Positions 1 to 7,039 of a stretch of DNA of 21,621 nucleotides are shown piece by piece. The stretch lies in assembly GCA_035461385.1 (NCBI GenBank), contig DATHVI010000142.1, positions 1-21,621 on the forward strand, read 5' to 3'. Positions within the stretch are counted from its first letter, which is position 1; every line of letters starts with the position of its first letter. The notes below the pieces were generated by a model, which worked only from the letters and a program-made list of their open reading frames with translations, did not search any database and was not told where the DNA came from. Source of the stretch: DATHVI01 sp035461385. GTDB lineage: Bacteria; Actinomycetota; Thermoleophilia; Solirubrobacterales; 70-9. The position numbers were made by a program, and so were the translations under genes.

Positions 1-1628
1 ATCCCGAACTCGCGGGCGACGACCGCCGGGTGGGAGACCGCGCCGCCTGCCTCGGTGACCAGTCCGGTGATCTTCGTGAACAGGACCACCCAGGCGGGGT
101 TGGTCATCCGGCAGACGAGGATCTCGCCGTCGCGGACCTGGTCGAACTCGTCGAGCGAGGCGACGAACCGCGCCGGCCCCTCGACGACGCCGGGCGAGGC
201 GGCCAGGCCCCGGACCTCGCCCGTCGTCTCCGGCTCGCCGGCATAGAACTTGTCCGGGAACCCCCAGAGGGCGTTGTAGGGGAACTCGAGCGCCGTCTTC
301 GTCGCCGTCCCGACCCACGAGGGAGGGCGTCGCTCGGCGGCTGCCTCGCGGGCGTCGCGACGTTCGGAGACGATCTCCTTCGCGTCGAGCGCCGACTGGT
401 CGGCGACCAGCAACCGCAGCTCGTTGTAGCGGAGGTACATCACGTCCTCCGGGTCGTCGAGGACGCCGGCGTCGACGAGCTTGCCTCCGATCGCGACCAG
501 GACCAGCCGCAGGCGCGCGTTCGTTCCCTGGTCGACGTAGAAATGGTGGTCGGGCGTGAGTGGGTTCATCCCCAGCGACAGGTCGAGCGCCGTCCGCAGC
601 CGCTCGGCGGATTCGCCCTCGACCTCCTCCATCACCTCGCGCTTGGCAGCCTCGAGGTCGTCGCGGACCGAGGCGATGTTCGACGGGTAGTCGTAGTCGG
701 TCGCGAGGTAGCCGCGGACCGCCTCGAGGATCGGCGCCGGGTCCTCGCGCCAGGTCTTGAACGCGAACTCGTGCGACCAGATCGCCTTGTAGCCGAACGC
801 CTTCTGGTGAGCGACGATCCGCTCCTCGATGAACCTGCGCCCGCGCTCGGATCCCTCGAGCGCGGAGCGAACGTCGACGGCGGTCTCGCCCTCGAACGCG
901 GCCGAGAGCTCGCCGTCGCCCTTGATCTCCTCCTTCATCTTCCAGAGGTCCTCGATCGAGTCCCAGTTGCGATCCTCGAGGCTCGACTGCAGCCGCCCCA
1001 TCAGCCCGGGATCCTCCTCACCGCGAACCTCGGCGATGACCGCGTTCAGGTCCTGGGTCGAGGCGAACTGGGCGAAGTTCAGCATCCAGTGGATCTTCCA
1101 GTGGCGATCGTGGACGTCGATCGCGTCCTCGAGGTAGACCGCCATCTCGCGCAGGTTCGCGGCGTCGTAGTCGATCCCGTCGAGGTAGGCGAAGTTGCGC
1201 TCGATCTCCGGGCGCAGGCGCTCGCGCCACCAGCTGAGGAAGTTGCCGGCGTACTCGGGCAGCACCCAGCCGAGGTAGGCGCCGATCTTGGCCGCGTGGT
1301 CGGGGTCGCGGGGGACCCGGGGGACGTAGCGGGACTGGTACTCGGTCGCCTCGGCGTGGAGCTCGGGGTCGCAGGGCACGGCTGCGGTGTAGACGTAGCC
1401 GTTGATCTCCTTCGCGATCCAGTCGCAGGCGAACGGCGTCCCGAAGCGCCGGAACATGTGATCGCAGGTCAGCCACCAGCCGCCGATGTCGAAGAACATC
1501 GGCGAGACCGGGTTGGGGATGTGGAGGTCGTCGTAGATCCAGAAGAGCTCGCGCTCGCCCTCCTTCCAGTCGATCGGGAACTCATCGGACCCGTGGAACG
1601 TCCCCAGGGCCTCCTCGGTAACGGCCAT
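1..1628 (-). CDS. PEP-utilising enzyme, mobile (phosphohistidine) domain protein; C-terminus cut by window edge
   Basis: This gene reads leftward and runs off the window, so 542 residues are visible and the C-terminus is missing. At residues 528-542 it carries the swivelling phosphohistidine signature of PEP synthase, pyruvate phosphate dikinase and rifampicin phosphotransferase (GGAVSHPAVVAREFG). His533 is the predicted phosphorylated residue. The preceding ~430 residues are mostly helical with many Trp and Tyr and begin MAVTEEALGTFHGSDEF. They resemble the substrate-binding/linker part of rifampicin-phosphotransferase-like and phenylphosphate-synthase-like proteins. No ATP-grasp (PPDK_N) domain is present before the His domain, so phosphoryl transfer would need a partner protein carrying the nucleotide site. 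Such a partner is often encoded next door and would lie outside the window. The ATG is chosen because GAGGAGGAG lies just upstream and a good promoter precedes it. The family is fairly sure; the substrate is unknown. Confidence 0.8.
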   Translation of the reverse strand, partial: MAVTEEALGTFHGSDEFPIDWKEGERELFWIYDDLHIPNPVSPMFFDIGGWWLTCDHMFRRFGTPFACDWIAKEINGYVYTAAVPCDPELHAEATEYQSRYVPRVPRDPDHAAKIGAYLGWVLPEYAGNFLSWWRERLRPEIERNFAYLDGIDYDAANLREMAVYLEDAIDVHDRHWKIHWMLNFAQFASTQDLNAVIAEVRGEEDPGLMGRLQSSLEDRNWDSIEDLWKMKEEIKGDGELSAAFEGETAVDVRSALEGSERGRRFIEERIVAHQKAFGYKAIWSHEFAFKTWREDPAPILEAVRGYLATDYDYPSNIASVRDDLEAAKREVMEEVEGESAERLRTALDLSLGMNPLTPDHHFYVDQGTNARLRLVLVAIGGKLVDAGVLDDPEDVMYLRYNELRLLVADQSALDAKEIVSERRDAREAAAERRPPSWVGTATKTALEFPYNALWGFPDKFYAGEPETTGEVRGLAASPGVVEGPARFVASLDEFDQVRDGEILVCRMTNPAWVVLFTKITGLVTEAGGAVSHPAVVAREFG

Positions 1629-1654
1629 CTCTCCTCCTCTCGACTCTCCGGGGG

Positions 1655-1683
1655 AACATAGATAATCGATGATCCCTGCGCAA
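1655..1683 (-). promoter_or_regulatory. Sigma-70-type promoter for the PEP-mobile-domain gene
   Basis: On the minus strand a TTGCGC -35 box (1683-1678) and a TATGTT -10 box (1660-1655) are separated by exactly 17 bases. Transcription would start near 1648, giving a ~20-base leader that contains the GAGGAGGAG ribosome binding site before the ATG at 1628. Confidence 0.55.
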
Positions 1684-1745
1684 GCGATTTCGAGCGATCT
1701 GGTCGACCGTCCGGGCGCGGGGACCAACTGCCCCCGACGCCGGGG

Positions 1746-1774
1746 TTGACCACCTCTGCGACCAGAACTACGCT
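1746..1774 (+). promoter_or_regulatory. Sigma-70-type promoter for the ABM-like gene
   Basis: TTGACC (1746-1751) and TACGCT (1769-1774) are separated by 17 bases, the consensus spacing. A start near 1781 would give a short leader carrying GGAGAAGGAGG before the ATG at 1804. It is divergent from the promoter at 1655-1683, and the two -35 boxes are about 60 bases apart. Confidence 0.65.
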
Positions 1775-1803
1775 GGGATCGACCACGAGGAGAAGGAGGC
1801 CCG

Positions 1804-2100
1804 ATGCCATACGCGAGGGTGACCAGGATCGAGGCGGATGCGGATCAGCTCGACGAGATGGCGAGCCAGTTCGAGGAGCAGACCGTGCCGCTGATTCAGG
1901 GGCTCGACGGCTACCGCGGCTATGCCCTGCTCGGCGACCGCGGCAGCGGGGCGGCGATGGCGATCACGTACTGGGAGTCGGAGGACGCGATGCGCGCAAG
2001 CGAGGACGCCGTCAAGCCCGAGCGCGACCGCGCCGTCGAGGCCGGCCAAGCCAGCGGCCCGCCGTCAGTCGAGCGCTACGAGGTGGTATCCCAGGGCTGA
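1804..2100 (+). CDS. Small dimeric alpha/beta-barrel (ABM-like) protein
   Basis: This is a 98-residue soluble protein that begins MPYARVTRIEADADQLDEM. It has the beta-alpha-beta-beta layout of the antibiotic-biosynthesis-monooxygenase / ferredoxin-like dimeric barrel superfamily. A first strand (YARVTRIE) is followed by a helix, then 'PLIQGLDGYRGYALL', then 'AMAITYWESEDAMRASE', where the W-x-S/D-x-x-A-M-x-A-S pattern is typical of the family. Such proteins include quinol monooxygenases and haem-degrading or purely structural members, so the reaction cannot be named. No obvious catalytic residue set is visible. A strong Shine-Dalgarno (GGAGAAGGAGG) and promoter support the start. It is monocistronic and converges on the DUF368 gene. 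Confidence 0.8.
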   Translation: MPYARVTRIEADADQLDEMASQFEEQTVPLIQGLDGYRGYALLGDRGSGAAMAITYWESEDAMRASEDAVKPERDRAVEAGQASGPPSVERYEVVSQG

Positions 2101-2104
2101 GCCC

Positions 2105-2136
2105 GGCGACCGGTCCCCCGCCGCGGCGCGGTCGCC
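2105..2136. terminator. Inverted repeat between convergent genes, possible bidirectional terminator
   Basis: GGCGACCG (2105-2112) pairs perfectly with CGGTCGCC (2129-2136) around a GC-rich 16-base loop. It lies between the stop of the ABM-like gene and the stop of the DUF368 gene and touches the latter. There is no U tract, so intrinsic termination is uncertain. Confidence 0.35.
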
Positions 2137-3209
2137 TAGTCGCGCTGCTCGCGCTGCCCCTGCGGTGGCGGGATCACTCGCTTCGGTCCGGTCGAGACCG
2201 GCGCTACGCCCATCGCCGCGGCATCGGCCGGGGTCTGCGGCACCCGGCGGCCGTCGCGGCGGCCGAAGATCGCCTCGTCGCCAACCGATCGACGGGCGAT
2301 CGTGAGCACGGTGAGGACGAACGCAAACGCGCCGAGCGCGAGTCCGACCTCGACCAGCACCGACCCGTCCGCGGGCGGCGCCTCGAGCCCGCGATCCTCG
2401 TCGAGGTAGGGCCACAGCGCCCGCAACGACCCGACCATCAGCCCGAGCAGCACCGCCATCGTCGCGTCGTGGCGGTTGATCAGGAACCAGTCGAGGACCT
2501 TCGAGAACGCCCCGAGCCCGATCGCGGCCCCGAGCGCGAAGACCGCCAGGTAGCCGATGTCGCGGTCGTTGACGGCGGCGATCGTCGGCGCGTACATCCC
2601 GAGGACGAGGAGGATGAACGAGCCGCTCACGCCGGGGAGGATCATCGCGCAGATCGCGACCATCGCCGCGCCGAGGACCGCGAGCCGGGAGGGATCGCCG
2701 ATCTCGGTCTCCGGGAGGCCGGCGAGGACGAAGGCGATCGCGGCCCCGGCGACGGCGAGGAGGACGCGGCGGGCGTCGCGGAGCCCGCCGCCGCGGCGCC
2801 AGGGGACGATCAGCGAGCCGCAGATGAGGCCGAAGAACACCGCCCGCGCCTGGACGGGGTGGCCGGTGTCCTCCTCGAGGATCGGCTCGATCACGCGGGC
2901 CAGGGTCACGATCGCGACCGCGATGCCCGCGACGAGCGGCACCACCAGCCACCAGTCGATCTCGGCGAAGCGGGCGCGAGCGCGGTCGCGGTCGCCCCGG
3001 ACGACGGAGAGGAGGACGTCGACCGCGGCGCGGATCGAGTCGATCAGGCGCTCGTAGATCCCGACGACGAGCGCGACCGTGCCGCCGCTGATCCCGGGGA
3101 CGACGTCGAAGCTGCCCATCAGCAGGCCGCGGAGGGCGTTCGCGGCGGCGGTGCGCGTGGGGTCGGAGAGCAAGGCCGCCGCAGCGTAGTCGAGGCCGGC
3201 GCCGCGCAA
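2136..3209 (-). CDS. DUF368 membrane protein, PopT-type undecaprenyl-phosphate translocase family
   Basis: This is a polytopic membrane protein of about 357 residues with eight or more hydrophobic segments. It carries the two pseudo-symmetric family motifs PGISGGT (residues 38-44, followed by VALVVGIYERL) and PGVSGSF (192-198, followed by ILLVLGMYAPT). DUF368 proteins were recently shown in other bacteria to recycle undecaprenyl phosphate across the cytoplasmic membrane for cell-wall and surface-polymer synthesis. That role is inferred here from the family. The frame stays open back to 3317, but a start there would overlap the divergent secreted-protein gene. I chose TTG at 3209, preceded by a GGGGAAAG ribosome-binding-like stretch, because it leaves a short N-terminus before the conserved 'LRGLLMG' segment. 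The start is uncertain; the family is clear. Confidence 0.82.
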   Translation of the reverse strand: MRGAGLDYAAAALLSDPTRTAAANALRGLLMGSFDVVPGISGGTVALVVGIYERLIDSIRAAVDVLLSVVRGDRDRARARFAEIDWWLVVPLVAGIAVAIVTLARVIEPILEEDTGHPVQARAVFFGLICGSLIVPWRRGGGLRDARRVLLAVAGAAIAFVLAGLPETEIGDPSRLAVLGAAMVAICAMILPGVSGSFILLVLGMYAPTIAAVNDRDIGYLAVFALGAAIGLGAFSKVLDWFLINRHDATMAVLLGLMVGSLRALWPYLDEDRGLEAPPADGSVLVEVGLALGAFAFVLTVLTIARRSVGDEAIFGRRDGRRVPQTPADAAAMGVAPVSTGPKRVIPPPQGQREQRD

Positions 3210-3289
3210 TCGGGCTCTTTCCCCGGTGAGCGGGAACCGGGTACGGTGCGGGCTCAAGCGTTGACCGCGTCCGACCGATAGCCAACCAC

Positions 3290-4306
3290 GTGACCTCGGC
3301 GGGGCCCTTCCGGGCACGCGTGCGCCGCGGCGCGATCGCCGCCGCGATCGCGGCGATCGCTGCGGTTTCGGGGATCGCGGGCTCGGCCGACGCCGGATCG
3401 GCGGGCGGTGCTCCGGCCCGCGCCGCGCTTGCGCCGCCGACCGCGGCCGAGGTCCGCGAGGCGACGCGCGAGTTCCTCTCCCGCCATCGCGACGCGGATC
3501 CCGACGAAGTCCGGCCGCGTGCCGGGGCCGGTCCCCCCCGGCCGGGGAGGGAGATCTTCCCCAGCCAGCGGGTCGTCTCCTTCTACGGCGCCCCGCAGCT
3601 CACCGCGACGGTGGTCGGGCGAAACAGCCCCGCCGAGGCGGGCCGGAAGCTGCTCGACCAGGCGGCGGCCTACGAGGGCCCGAACCGCCGGCCGGTGATC
3701 CCCGCGATCGACCTGATCGGGGTGATCGCGACCGCGAGCGCGGGGAGCGACGGCAAGTACCGGACGCGCCAGTCGTCCCAGATCATCGACACCTATCTCG
3801 CGCGGGCACGGCGGATCGGCGCCCGGCTGATGCTCGACATCCAGCCCGGCCGCGCGAACGTGCTCCGCGAGCTCAAGGCGCTCCGTCGCTACGTGGTCCA
3901 GCCCGACCTCGATCTCGCGATCGACCCCGAGTGGAACGTCGGGCCGCGCGGCGTACCGGGCCGGACCCGGGGCTCGATCACGGCGCGGAAGCTGAACCGG
4001 TTCTCGAAGCGGATGCAGCGGCTGATCAAGCGCCGCGGACTGCCGCCGAAGGTCCTCGTCGTCCATCAGTTCCACAGCCGCAGCGTGCGGAAGCGGAACA
4101 GGGTCCGCCAGCGCCCGCGCGTCGCGGTGACGCTCAACTTCGACGGAATCGGCAGTCCGGCGGCGAAGCGGGCGGGCTACGTGGATCTCCGCGCGCGCCG
4201 CACCCACGACGGCTTCTCGATCTTCTACAGCCGCGACAGGCCGCTGATGAGGCCGCGCGACGTGCTCGCGCTCGAGCCCGAGCCGGACTTCGTGCTCTAC
4301 CAGTAG
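3290..4306 (+). CDS. Secreted protein of unknown function, TIM-barrel-like (possible glycoside-hydrolase-like fold)
   Basis: This 338-residue protein has a twin-Arg-rich N-region (RARVRR) and an Ala/Ile hydrophobic stretch up to about residue 35. That is a secretion signal, with likely cleavage after the 'SADA' region. The mature part alternates strand-like and helix-like segments: 'SQRVVSFYGAPQ' near residue 95, 'PVIPAIDLIGVIATA' near 140, 'RLMLDIQPGRANVL' with Asp183, 'DLDLAIDPEWNV' with Asp212 and Glu214, and 'KVLVVHQFHS' near 260. Acidic residues at strand ends of a repeated beta-alpha pattern suggest a TIM-barrel hydrolase, but no named family is recognised with certainty. GTG at 3290 is chosen because the signal peptide follows directly. 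It faces away from the DUF368 gene. A cell-envelope role is plausible; the substrate is unknown. Confidence 0.7.
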   Translation: MTSAGPFRARVRRGAIAAAIAAIAAVSGIAGSADAGSAGGAPARAALAPPTAAEVREATREFLSRHRDADPDEVRPRAGAGPPRPGREIFPSQRVVSFYGAPQLTATVVGRNSPAEAGRKLLDQAAAYEGPNRRPVIPAIDLIGVIATASAGSDGKYRTRQSSQIIDTYLARARRIGARLMLDIQPGRANVLRELKALRRYVVQPDLDLAIDPEWNVGPRGVPGRTRGSITARKLNRFSKRMQRLIKRRGLPPKVLVVHQFHSRSVRKRNRVRQRPRVAVTLNFDGIGSPAAKRAGYVDLRARRTHDGFSIFYSRDRPLMRPRDVLALEPEPDFVLYQ

Positions 4307-4409
4307 CCGCTCGTCTCCACCGTCGCCGTCCACCGGCGGGCCCGGCGCCACCGCGGGGCGGTTCGGGAACCGTGAAGGGAAAGCCGGACGGGGCGCGAAT
4401 CAACCCGCC

Positions 4410-5324
4410 GTGAGCAAGACCGCAACCAAGTCTCGTCCGGCGCCCCGCGCCCGAGCCCGCGGCGAGGGCCACCGGCCCGCCTCGCGCTCGCGCCGAGCGC
4501 GCCCGAACGGGAAGGCACTGTCCGACTACATCACCGAGCGCTTCGACGAGTTCTCCCGCTCGCAGAAGGAAGTCGCCCGCTACATCGTCGACCATCTCGA
4601 CGAGGCGGCGTTCCAGACCGCCGAGGAGCTGGCGCGGCGCGCCGACACCTCCTCGTCGACCGTCGTCCGCTTCTCCCAGGCGCTCGGATTCGAGGGCTAT
4701 CCCGAGCTTCAGCAGGCGGCGATCGAGGAGTACCGCAGCCGCACGCCGGGCGAGAACGGCGCCGCGCCGCTGTTCGACTTCGACCACTCGGAGTTCGAGG
4801 CGGCGCTGGCCGCCGACCACGCCAACGTCGAGGAGACGGTCCGCAACCTCACCCGCGAGCAGGTCGACGCGTGCGTCAGCGCGCTCGCGGAGGCCGAGCG
4901 GGTGATGATCGTCGGGATCGAGCAGCTCGCGTTCTTCGCCAGCTATCTGCGCCACCTGCTGGCCCTGCTCGACATCCGCGCCGAGGTCGTCGCGAGCCCG
5001 CGCCAGGACTCGATCACCCGCCTCAGTCGCGTCGACGAGGACAGCCTCGTGATCGCGTTCTCGGCCGGCCGCGCCCACCCGATCGTCGTCCGGGCGATGA
5101 AGCTCGCGCGACACCGCGGCGCCCGGACGCTGGCGATCACCGACGCGACGCTCTCGGACGTCGGCGAGCACGCCGAGCTGACGCTCTACTACTCGTCGAA
5201 CGGGCCATCATTCACGCGCTCGAACACCTCCCTGCTCGCGATCGTCCAGGCGCTCGCCTACGGCGTCTACGCGCGCGACAAGGGCGCCTACAAGGACCGG
5301 ATCCGCGCCTACAAGCTGAAGTAA
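4410..5324 (+). CDS. RpiR/MurR-family transcriptional regulator (HTH + SIS domain)
   Basis: This 304-residue regulator has a basic, probably disordered N-terminus (residues 1-35). An HTH_6 domain follows, with the recognition region near residues 69-97 (QTAEELARRADTSSSTVVRF, then SQALGFEGYPEL). A C-terminal SIS (phosphosugar isomerase-like) domain spans about 155-285. RpiR-family proteins bind phosphosugars through the SIS domain and control sugar-related genes. Here the usual SIS ligand motifs look altered: 'VGIEQLAFFASYL' and 'AFSAGRAHPIVV' replace the common G-x-S and S-x-S-G-x-T patterns, so the ligand may be unusual. It lies 156 bases upstream of pdxS in the same direction, with inverted repeats between. 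Control of PLP synthesis is therefore a reasonable inference, since ribose 5-phosphate is a PdxS substrate. GTG at 4410 has no clear Shine-Dalgarno. Confidence 0.85.
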   Translation: MSKTATKSRPAPRARARGEGHRPASRSRRARPNGKALSDYITERFDEFSRSQKEVARYIVDHLDEAAFQTAEELARRADTSSSTVVRFSQALGFEGYPELQQAAIEEYRSRTPGENGAAPLFDFDHSEFEAALAADHANVEETVRNLTREQVDACVSALAEAERVMIVGIEQLAFFASYLRHLLALLDIRAEVVASPRQDSITRLSRVDEDSLVIAFSAGRAHPIVVRAMKLARHRGARTLAITDATLSDVGEHAELTLYYSSNGPSFTRSNTSLLAIVQALAYGVYARDKGAYKDRIRAYKLK

Positions 5325-5341
5325 CCGCGCGGCGGCACGAT

Positions 5342-5360
5342 CACGGGGCATCGCCCCGTG
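5342..5360. terminator. Short perfect hairpin after the RpiR-family gene
   Basis: CACGGGGC (5342-5349), loop ATC, then GCCCCGTG (5353-5360) form an 8-bp GC-rich stem starting 18 bases after the regulator's stop codon. The position suits a terminator, but no T tract follows. An ACGCCCCGTGCC stretch at 5430-5440 repeats part of the right arm. Confidence 0.4.
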
Positions 5361-5394
5361 AGGGCGCTTCGCCGTCCGGGCTCGCACCGTCCTC

Positions 5395-5417
5395 GGCATC
5401 CATGCACTGCGGATGCC
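5395..5417. promoter_or_regulatory. Inverted repeat, candidate operator between the RpiR-family gene and pdxS
   Basis: GGCATCC (5395-5401) and GGATGCC (5411-5417) are perfect 7-base inverted repeats separated by 9 bases. The site is about 50 bases upstream of the proposed pdxS -10 box, a typical location for a dimeric regulator. Binding by the adjacent RpiR-family protein is an inference; a hairpin in RNA is the alternative. Confidence 0.35.
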
Positions 5418-5468
5418 CTCCCGGAGCGACGCCCCGTGCCAGTACCGGCTGTGTCGGCGCACCCCGGC

Positions 5469-5474
5469 TATATT
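5469..5474 (+). promoter_or_regulatory. -10 box of pdxS, probably leaderless
   Basis: TATATT stands out in a very GC-rich region and ends 6 bases before the pdxS ATG, so transcription would begin at or next to the start codon. No Shine-Dalgarno and no good -35 box are visible. This suits leaderless translation, which is common in actinobacteria, perhaps with an activator binding upstream. Confidence 0.5.
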
Positions 5475-5480
5475 CAGGCC

Positions 5481-6368
5481 ATGGCCGAGCGGGCGACATT
5501 CAGGGTCAAGCGCGGGCTTGCCGAGATGCTCAAGGGCGGGGTGATCATGGACGTGACCACCGCCGAGCAGGCGCGGATCGCCGAGGATTCCGGGGCGGTC
5601 GCGGTGATGGCGCTCGAGCGGGTGCCGGCCGACATCCGCGCCGCCGGCGGCGTCGCCCGGATGGCGAGCCCGCGGGTGATCAAGGAGATCCAGGAGGCGG
5701 TGACGATCCCGGTGATGGCGAAGGCCCGGATCGGCCACTTCGCCGAGGCCCAGGTGCTGCAGTCGCTCGAGGTCGACTACGTCGACGAGTCGGAGGTCCT
5801 GACTCCCGCCGACGAGGCGCACCACATCGACAAGCACGCGTTCGAAGTCCCGTTCGTGTGCGGCGCGACGAACCTCGGCGAGGCGCTGCGGCGGATCGGC
5901 GAGGGCGCGGCGATGATCCGCTCGAAGGGCGAGGCGGGGACCGGCAACATCGTCGAGGCCGTTCGCCACCTGCGTGAGATCGTCGGCGGGATCAAGCAGC
6001 TTGGAACGCTTCGTCCCGAGGAGCTCGCAGGCGCGGCGAAGGAGCACCGGGCGCCGATCGACGTCGTCGAGGAGGTCGCGAGGGCGGGGTGGCTGCCGGT
6101 GCCGATGTTCTGCGCCGGCGGTATCGCGACCCCCGCCGACGCCGCGCTGACGATGCAGCTCGGGGCCGAGGGGAACTTCGTCGGCTCGGGGATCTTCAAG
6201 TCCGAGGACCCCGAGCGCCGGGCGCGCGCGATCGTCGAGGCGACGACGCACTTCAACGATCCGGAGCGGGTCGCCGCCGCGTCGATCGAGCTCGGGGAGC
6301 CGATGCGCGGCGACGACATCGCGCAGCTCGCCGCCGAGGGCGAGCTCCTCCAGCAGCGGGGCGCTTGA
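5481..6368 (+). CDS. pdxS: Pyridoxal 5'-phosphate synthase subunit PdxS
   Basis: PdxS (295 residues, normal length) is the synthase subunit of the DXP-independent PLP pathway. It condenses ribose 5-phosphate, glyceraldehyde 3-phosphate and ammonia to PLP, in a cytoplasmic 12-mer decorated with PdxT. It is nearly full-length conserved as a (beta/alpha)8 barrel: 'VKRGLAEMLKGGVIMDV' with Asp24, 'VMALERVPADIRAAGGVARM', 'PVMAKARIGHFAEAQ' with Lys81 and 'MIRSKGEAGTGN' with Lys149. These are the residue numbers of the two catalytic lysines in the Bacillus enzyme. 'FCAGGIATPADAALTMQLGA' and 'VGSGIFKSEDP' form the phosphate-binding end. The ATG is fixed by the family N-terminus and by the TATATT box just upstream. 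It overlaps pdxT by four bases. Confidence 0.98.
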   Translation: MAERATFRVKRGLAEMLKGGVIMDVTTAEQARIAEDSGAVAVMALERVPADIRAAGGVARMASPRVIKEIQEAVTIPVMAKARIGHFAEAQVLQSLEVDYVDESEVLTPADEAHHIDKHAFEVPFVCGATNLGEALRRIGEGAAMIRSKGEAGTGNIVEAVRHLREIVGGIKQLGTLRPEELAGAAKEHRAPIDVVEEVARAGWLPVPMFCAGGIATPADAALTMQLGAEGNFVGSGIFKSEDPERRARAIVEATTHFNDPERVAAASIELGEPMRGDDIAQLAAEGELLQQRGA

Positions 6369-7039
6369 GGGCCCGCGAGCCCAAGCGCGCCCCCGAGTCG
6401 AGCCCGCTTGAGGCCGCCGGCGAAGCGCGGCTGCGGGTCGGGGTGCTCGCGAGCCAGGGGGACTTCGCCGCCCACGCCCGGATGCTCGCCGGCCTCGAAG
6501 CCGAGCCGGTCGAGGCTCGCACCGCCGGCGACCTCGCCGGTCTCGACGCGCTGGTGATCCCCGGTGGCGAGTCGACGACGATCTCGAAGGCGATCGAGCG
6601 TGACCGGCTCGAGCCGGCGATCCGCGCGCATGCCGAGGCCGGGCGGCCGATCCTCGGCACCTGTGCCGGGATGATCGTCTGCGACCGGAACCACCTCGGC
6701 CTCCTCGACGCGACCTGCCGGCGGAACGCGTTCGGGCGTCAGCTCGCGAGCTTCGAGGCCGACCTCGAGATCGACGGGATCGGACCCGAGCCGATGCGAG
6801 CGGTGTTCATCCGCGCCCCCTGGATCGAGGATCACGGCGAAGCGGTCGAGGTGCTTGCCCGGGTCGGCGGCCACCCGGTCGTCGTCCGTCAGGGAGCGAT
6901 CCTCGCCTGCTCGTTCCATCCCGAGCTGACCGACGACTCGCGGCTCCACGCGCTGCTGATGGCGCTCGCCAGCGCAGCAGAATCGCGGGCCGGCTCGGGG
7001 AGCCGGACGGCCGTACAGACAAAGGAGGAAGACGGTTGA
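6365..7039 (+). CDS. pdxT: Pyridoxal 5'-phosphate synthase glutaminase subunit PdxT
   Basis: PdxT hydrolyses glutamine and passes ammonia to PdxS. It is a class-I glutamine amidotransferase with 'VGVLASQGDFAAHARML', the PGGEST loop, the nucleophile elbow 'GTCAGMI' (Cys100), and 'SFHPEL' carrying His185 and Glu187 of the triad. The TTG at 6365 overlaps the pdxS stop (TTGA), giving 224 residues. That is about 25 more than usual, because a charged linker (RAREPKRAPESSP...) precedes the first beta strand. No ATG is available, and the next GTG (6443) would remove the first strand, so TTG is the best choice though its Shine-Dalgarno is weak. A C-terminal tail (GSGSRTAVQTKEEDG) also extends past the usual end and encodes the ribosome binding site of the next gene. 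Confidence 0.95.
   Translation: MRAREPKRAPESSPLEAAGEARLRVGVLASQGDFAAHARMLAGLEAEPVEARTAGDLAGLDALVIPGGESTTISKAIERDRLEPAIRAHAEAGRPILGTCAGMIVCDRNHLGLLDATCRRNAFGRQLASFEADLEIDGIGPEPMRAVFIRAPWIEDHGEAVEVLARVGGHPVVVRQGAILACSFHPELTDDSRLHALLMALASAAESRAGSGSRTAVQTKEEDG
7021..7028 (+). promoter_or_regulatory. Strong Shine-Dalgarno fixing a TTG start for the M29 peptidase
   Basis: AAAGGAGG lies 7 bases before TTG at 7036, inside the last codons of pdxT. It is among the best ribosome binding sites in the window. It decides the TTG start and shows the peptidase is translated from the pdx transcript. Confidence 0.75.

Noticed and set aside
30..1661. 543-residue plus-strand open frame
   Set aside because: It mirrors the minus-strand PEP-mobile-domain gene, which has the phosphohistidine signature, promoter and ribosome binding site.
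1746..3281. 511-residue plus-strand open frame
   Set aside because: It overlaps the ABM-like gene in another frame and the DUF368 gene in antisense. It is rich in Arg/Asp/Glu low-complexity sequence with no domain.
3261..3289. Promoter for the secreted-protein gene using TTGACC at 3261
   Set aside because: No TANNNT box lies 16-18 bases downstream; the GATAGC region is too close.
3210..3317. N-terminal extension of DUF368 to 3317
   Set aside because: It would overlap the divergent secreted-protein gene and its signal peptide, and it has no membrane or family features.
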